A stretch of DNA of 64,000 nucleotides, taken from the NCBI GenBank assembly GCA_039619475.1, contig CM077115.1, positions 554,178,826 through 554,242,825 on the forward strand, given 5' to 3'. The notes under the pieces were generated by a model, which saw nothing but the letters and a program-made list of their open reading frames with translations, was not told where the DNA came from and ran no database searches. Positions 60,131 through 64,000 of the stretch are shown here, piece after piece (the stretch's first letter is position 1; each line of letters starts with the position of its first letter). The stretch comes from Icerya purchasi (Eukaryota; Arthropoda; Insecta; Hemiptera; Monophlebidae). The translations under genes and the position numbers were made by a program.

Positions 60131-63100
60131 TGTATGAAAGAGATAAAATACTCGTTATTTCGCGTGGAAGGCAATGGCAAACCACCACGTACAACATCAT
60201 ATGCGCTCTATGTAGTACACGCGTATGTACACCCGCGTTGCAATTGCCTAGTACACAACCTATATCTGTACAGCTAAAGTGTACGAAAAGGTTGCCCACC
60301 TACCGCAAAGGTTGAGAAGAGAAAGAAGATATATATAATATATACATATATATCCACACATATTTATACGTAATTAAACTTATTAAAGCGCTTAAGGTAC
60401 TGAGACCAAATTTTGAGGGCACTGTCCTACCGTACAGTTTCCGACAAAATACTTTCATTTGCAAGGAATATCAGGACATTGTTAAAAATTTCGAAACAAA
60501 AATTAAAAGAGGAGGTATAAAATAAAATTTACATTTGAAAAATTAGCAGAAATTCGTCTCTGCGAGAGTACTCGAAAAATATGAAGAGGAAATGACTTTT
60601 TCCAGGTGGGGGGGGGGTAATAACTTCAGCTTCTTTATTGGCAAAACTAGAGGTAATATCGCGCTATCACTATTAATATTACTTATACAAAAAAATTAAT
60701 GCCGAGCATTTTACCGAAAAATGACTGAATCTTAAAAGTCGTGAGCGCCGCGCGATAATATTTCAACACTCAAGAAATGGCTAAATCACAAAAAAACAAT
60801 AATAATAATAATAATAAAAAAAATTACATTTTTCTTTTTTAGTAGGGGGGACCTTTATTAATAAAGGCCCATTTTTCCCCGGCGTCATATCTATTCACCA
60901 GCTGGAAGTATACATATAACGCTGAACTATCGAGTAGCAGGGTAAGCAAAGTGCATTGAAAGGCCCCGAGAAATTTAATAATCATTCTTTTCCAGTTCCA
61001 GTTAATAGCGGATATCATTCTATCATAAAAATCAGATTCCGGAAAGCCAACTGTCAGCTATAAACACGAGCACTAGTACACTACTCGGAAACACGTCGAG
61101 CGAGAAGACAATGGCGGAAGGGAATTTCAGCGTTTAGTTAGCAAAGTTCAGGGAATGGAAAGCGCACTGACCGTCCTACGACTGTTATTTATCATAAAAA
61201 TGCCCCGCTGCCCCGGCATAGTGCACCTACGTTGATTTATGATTGTTTACGAGCCTTTTGTGTCACTGTCCGGCCTAACAACGGCATCTCTTTAGCTGCG
61301 AAGATTTAAGCGCTACCGTAGCAGGCAACATCGGACAACCGCTAAATCTTTTACCTGTATCGCAGAGTTTCGCCGCTGAAATGGGCTTTCCCGCCAAAAT
61401 CCATTTGCCGCCTTTCAGAACTCATCGCAGAGTGAAGAACCGGATGATTTATATTTCGCGTACCGTTAACGAGATCCAAGTGAAAAGGTAAAGGTTTTTG
61501 TTAATCGTCAGCCGCTATGAATAAAAAGTATCTTTCTCCAGTGCAGCTGCTATTCCGAGTAGAGAATGCACGAAGAACGCCAGGCCGAAATTGACCTGAT
61601 CAATTACGATTAGACGTTGGTTTTCCTGGTAATCCAAATACCGTTCGTCATCGGCTGCGCGTACAACTCGTGGAATTCCGATATCGTGCATGTTGCCGAA
61701 CCCACTTTTTCAGTAAAATCCACCGTACACTTTCTCCGTCGTTCGGAAATTCCTTAATCCGCTAAACCGACTACGTCTAATTCGTCGCGAATAATAACTT
61801 GGCGAAGGAAAAACTTTTGACCTAATTATTAAATCAGGCTGATCCTGTATGACCCTCGCATCTCTGATGCAACCAAAAGCGACGAAATTCGCACTAAACG
61901 TTTCAAACTCAGGAACCGCATTGAGTTTTATCTCCATCTGAATTCTCCCCTCCCCAATTTAATGCGGATGAAAGAATTCCCGATTATATTTATTTATCGT
62001 GACATTATCGCAATCGTCCATTGTCCTTAAATAAAAGGAAATTTCTGGCGCGAGAATATTAATTGAAATTGCGTTACATTATATGGAAATTGCGTTTTCG
62101 CAGCAAAAAAAAAAACAAAAAAAAACAACAAATTTGCTAAATTTATTCTGTACCTTCAGTATTAGATTAATGCGGTACGGGGAAATTAAAAATGGATTTA
62201 CAGAATTGGTTTAAAGAATTAATTTAAGAAATTATTTTAAGAAATGTGATTAAATTATTAATAAATTTATAGTCAAATAGTTCATCAATGCTAGAGACTC
62301 GACCAAAAAGAAATCAAAAAAAAAAACATTTTCTTACCCGAACAAACAACAGAAAATAAACACGAGGCTAATGCTGTTACATTGCGCATATCACCTTTCT
62401 AGCTGGATTTTTAGCAAAAAGTCTAGAAAAAAAGTGCCATCAATGACAACACATGTTTCCGTGATGATCATCAACAGCAGAATGAAACTCTTTAATATGG
62501 TGTACGCGATTGCTCCTTGCTATGATTATTACTGGGATAGAAGTAAATAATAAATTTGAGAATTCGATAAAATTTCAATTTTTTTATATTTTAAATTTCT
62601 AATAAAAAAAACTATCGCCGCTAAAATTTTCCGAAAGCTTACACGGGAAGAAATAATTTAAGTTAGGAGGAAAAATATTGCACTATAACGACTAAACAGA
62701 GCCAGGAAAAACATTACAAATTTACGACGGTAAATTGCAAAATTATTATTTTTATACTTCATCTCAGGTAAAACATATTGCGTAATTCGTAATGTTTGTA
62801 CTTAAAAATTACCCGTAGACGAAAATTAATACTATTAATCTCTCTATAAATAGAAATATTTTTGGCCATACTTTAACTCGTGCTCTGACTGGTCGAAAAA
62901 ATTCAACGTGAATATAGCAGCTGGTTGTTATTGAAAAAAACAAATTGGTACTGCTTTTAATTGTATTATTATAATTTTACTATTCTATATTTTTTGTCAT
63001 CCGACGAGTAAGTCTACACAAGTAAAACACAAACCGGATGTTTGTCCGCAGGATTACATTGCAGAGCTGTAAAATGTAATGTATAAATTCTTTTTATACG

Positions 63101-63786
63101 TCAAAGATTTGACGACGAAGCTAATTTAAATTCAGTTTAGTTATTCAAAATGTTTTTTTTAAATTTATTTCGTTCATCTCTAGAGCACATTACGTGGAAT
63201 TACTAAAAAATTTAAAAAAATTTTTAAAATTAGTCAACAGTTTAATTAACATTTTTAATTTCAGAATTTTTATAAGTCTTTAATAAACACATAACACTGT
63301 ATTAAAATATTAACATACTAAAAAAAAAAAAAATGTTATTGAAATTATAATTGACTCCTTTAGTTGTAGAATTCAAGTTTTTAATTGTTGCAACAGGTTT
63401 TATTAAATACATTAATGTACTAAAATCAAATAAAATCGCTTACGAATTAACTTGACAACGCTGTGAATGCGTTCAAATGAAAAAAAATATTCATTTTTTA
63501 TTTTAGATGCTTACGCAAAGTTCAATTTAAAAGATTTGTTGAATTTTTTTGCGAATTGAAGAGTTTTTTGTATACTGTACGTTATAGTAACAAAATAAAT
63601 CAGCTTTGTAGCTGCAGTTTCTACTATTCCATTACATTTAATATTAATTTAGTAAATGTATTTCCGCATGAATTTTATGTTAAGTAAAACATTAACTATC
63701 GAGGTAGTAAAATTTGCCAAATAATATAGTGTTTTAAATTAAATTACTTTGTTCCTTTGTATATATATATATATATATATATATGA
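60131..63786. other. Sequence without recognisable gene
   Basis: GGAAGGCAATGGCAAACCAC at about 60.16 kb resembles a motif common in 3' regions of some insect retroposons (recalled, not checked). About 61.0-61.95 kb is GC-richer but shows no recognisable exon. Poly-G occurs near 60.61 kb and (TA)n at 63760-63784. The rest is AT-rich. Confidence 0.45.
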
Positions 63787-64000
63787 GGCGGATCCAGAAG
63801 GCTATGGGGGGGGGGATTATATAATTACGAAAAATCTTCTACGGTGGGTAGTAGACTTAAGAAATACTCCTTGTTTCATAAACAAAATCAAACAGCGACT
63901 ACCTTTATAGACATTTAAAAATGTTTTAAAAATACGTGTTTATTACAATTTTTAATTTAATTTTTGTTTTACTATTAGGGGTGAAAAATAAAACGAAATT
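63787..64000 (+). mobile_element. Second copy of the GGATCCAG/G-run DNA repeat (cut by window end)
   Basis: GGCGGATCCAGAAGGCTATG, a G run, ATTATATAATTACG, AATCTTCTACGGTGGGTAGT, AGAAATACTCCTTGTTTC and GTTTTAAAAATAC match, with modest divergence, the reverse complement of 39640-39840. It directly follows a (TA)n tract. The other end lies outside the window. Confidence 0.65.

Overview
This is eukaryotic nuclear DNA, most likely from an insect with a large, AT-rich, transposon-loaded genome. The signs are spliced kinase exons with consensus splice sites, several lineages of non-LTR retrotransposons, a mariner element with terminal inverted repeats and TA target duplication, tRNA-like SINE candidates, abundant (TA)n and A/T homopolymers, and no bacterial-type gene packing. 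I cannot name the species.

Only one host gene is recognisable. Two coding exons of a p90 ribosomal S6 kinase (RSK; S6kII/RPS6KA family) lie on the minus strand at 17151-17360 and 14770-14851. They encode the N-terminal leader, the glycine-rich ATP loop and the catalytic-lysine strand of the N-terminal kinase domain. No further exon was found down to position 1, so the next intron probably extends beyond the window. Sequence above 17360 is either 5' intron or upstream intergenic DNA.

Most of the rest is mobile-element debris. (i) 7.76-8.12 kb (+): the C-terminal tail of an old non-LTR element. (ii) 8.34-9.02 kb: two copies of a (TA)n-anchored repeat arranged head to head as a palindrome, with relatives at 13.4, 40.0 and 59.9 kb. 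(iii) 16.06-16.71 kb (-) and 48.6-49.07 kb (+): reverse-transcriptase C-terminal relics of an RTE-like lineage. (iv) 17.47-19.06 kb (+): a 5'-truncated, internally deleted retroelement close to the RSK exon. (v) 28.2-33.6 kb (-): a near full-length two-ORF non-LTR element with gag-like ORF1, endonuclease, reverse transcriptase, RNase H and poly(A) tail, broken by frameshifts. (vi) 35.4-36.3 kb: a long foldback repeat beside a second interspersed repeat. (vii) 37.9-38.64 kb (+): a mariner relic that has lost its catalytic core. (viii) 39.2-39.84 and 63.79-64.0 kb: two copies of another DNA repeat. (ix) 46.98-47.46 kb: two SINE-like units. (x) 52.80-54.14 kb (-): an almost intact mariner, immediately beside (xi) 54.18-57.12 kb (-): a 5'-truncated RNase H-bearing non-LTR element.

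I found no convincing new protein system. The least explained items are the (TA)n-anchored hairpin-ended repeat family and its head-to-head palindrome, the foldback at 35.4 kb, and the imperfect hairpin at 44.1 kb. All coordinates and similarities come from reading the sequence; no database search was run.
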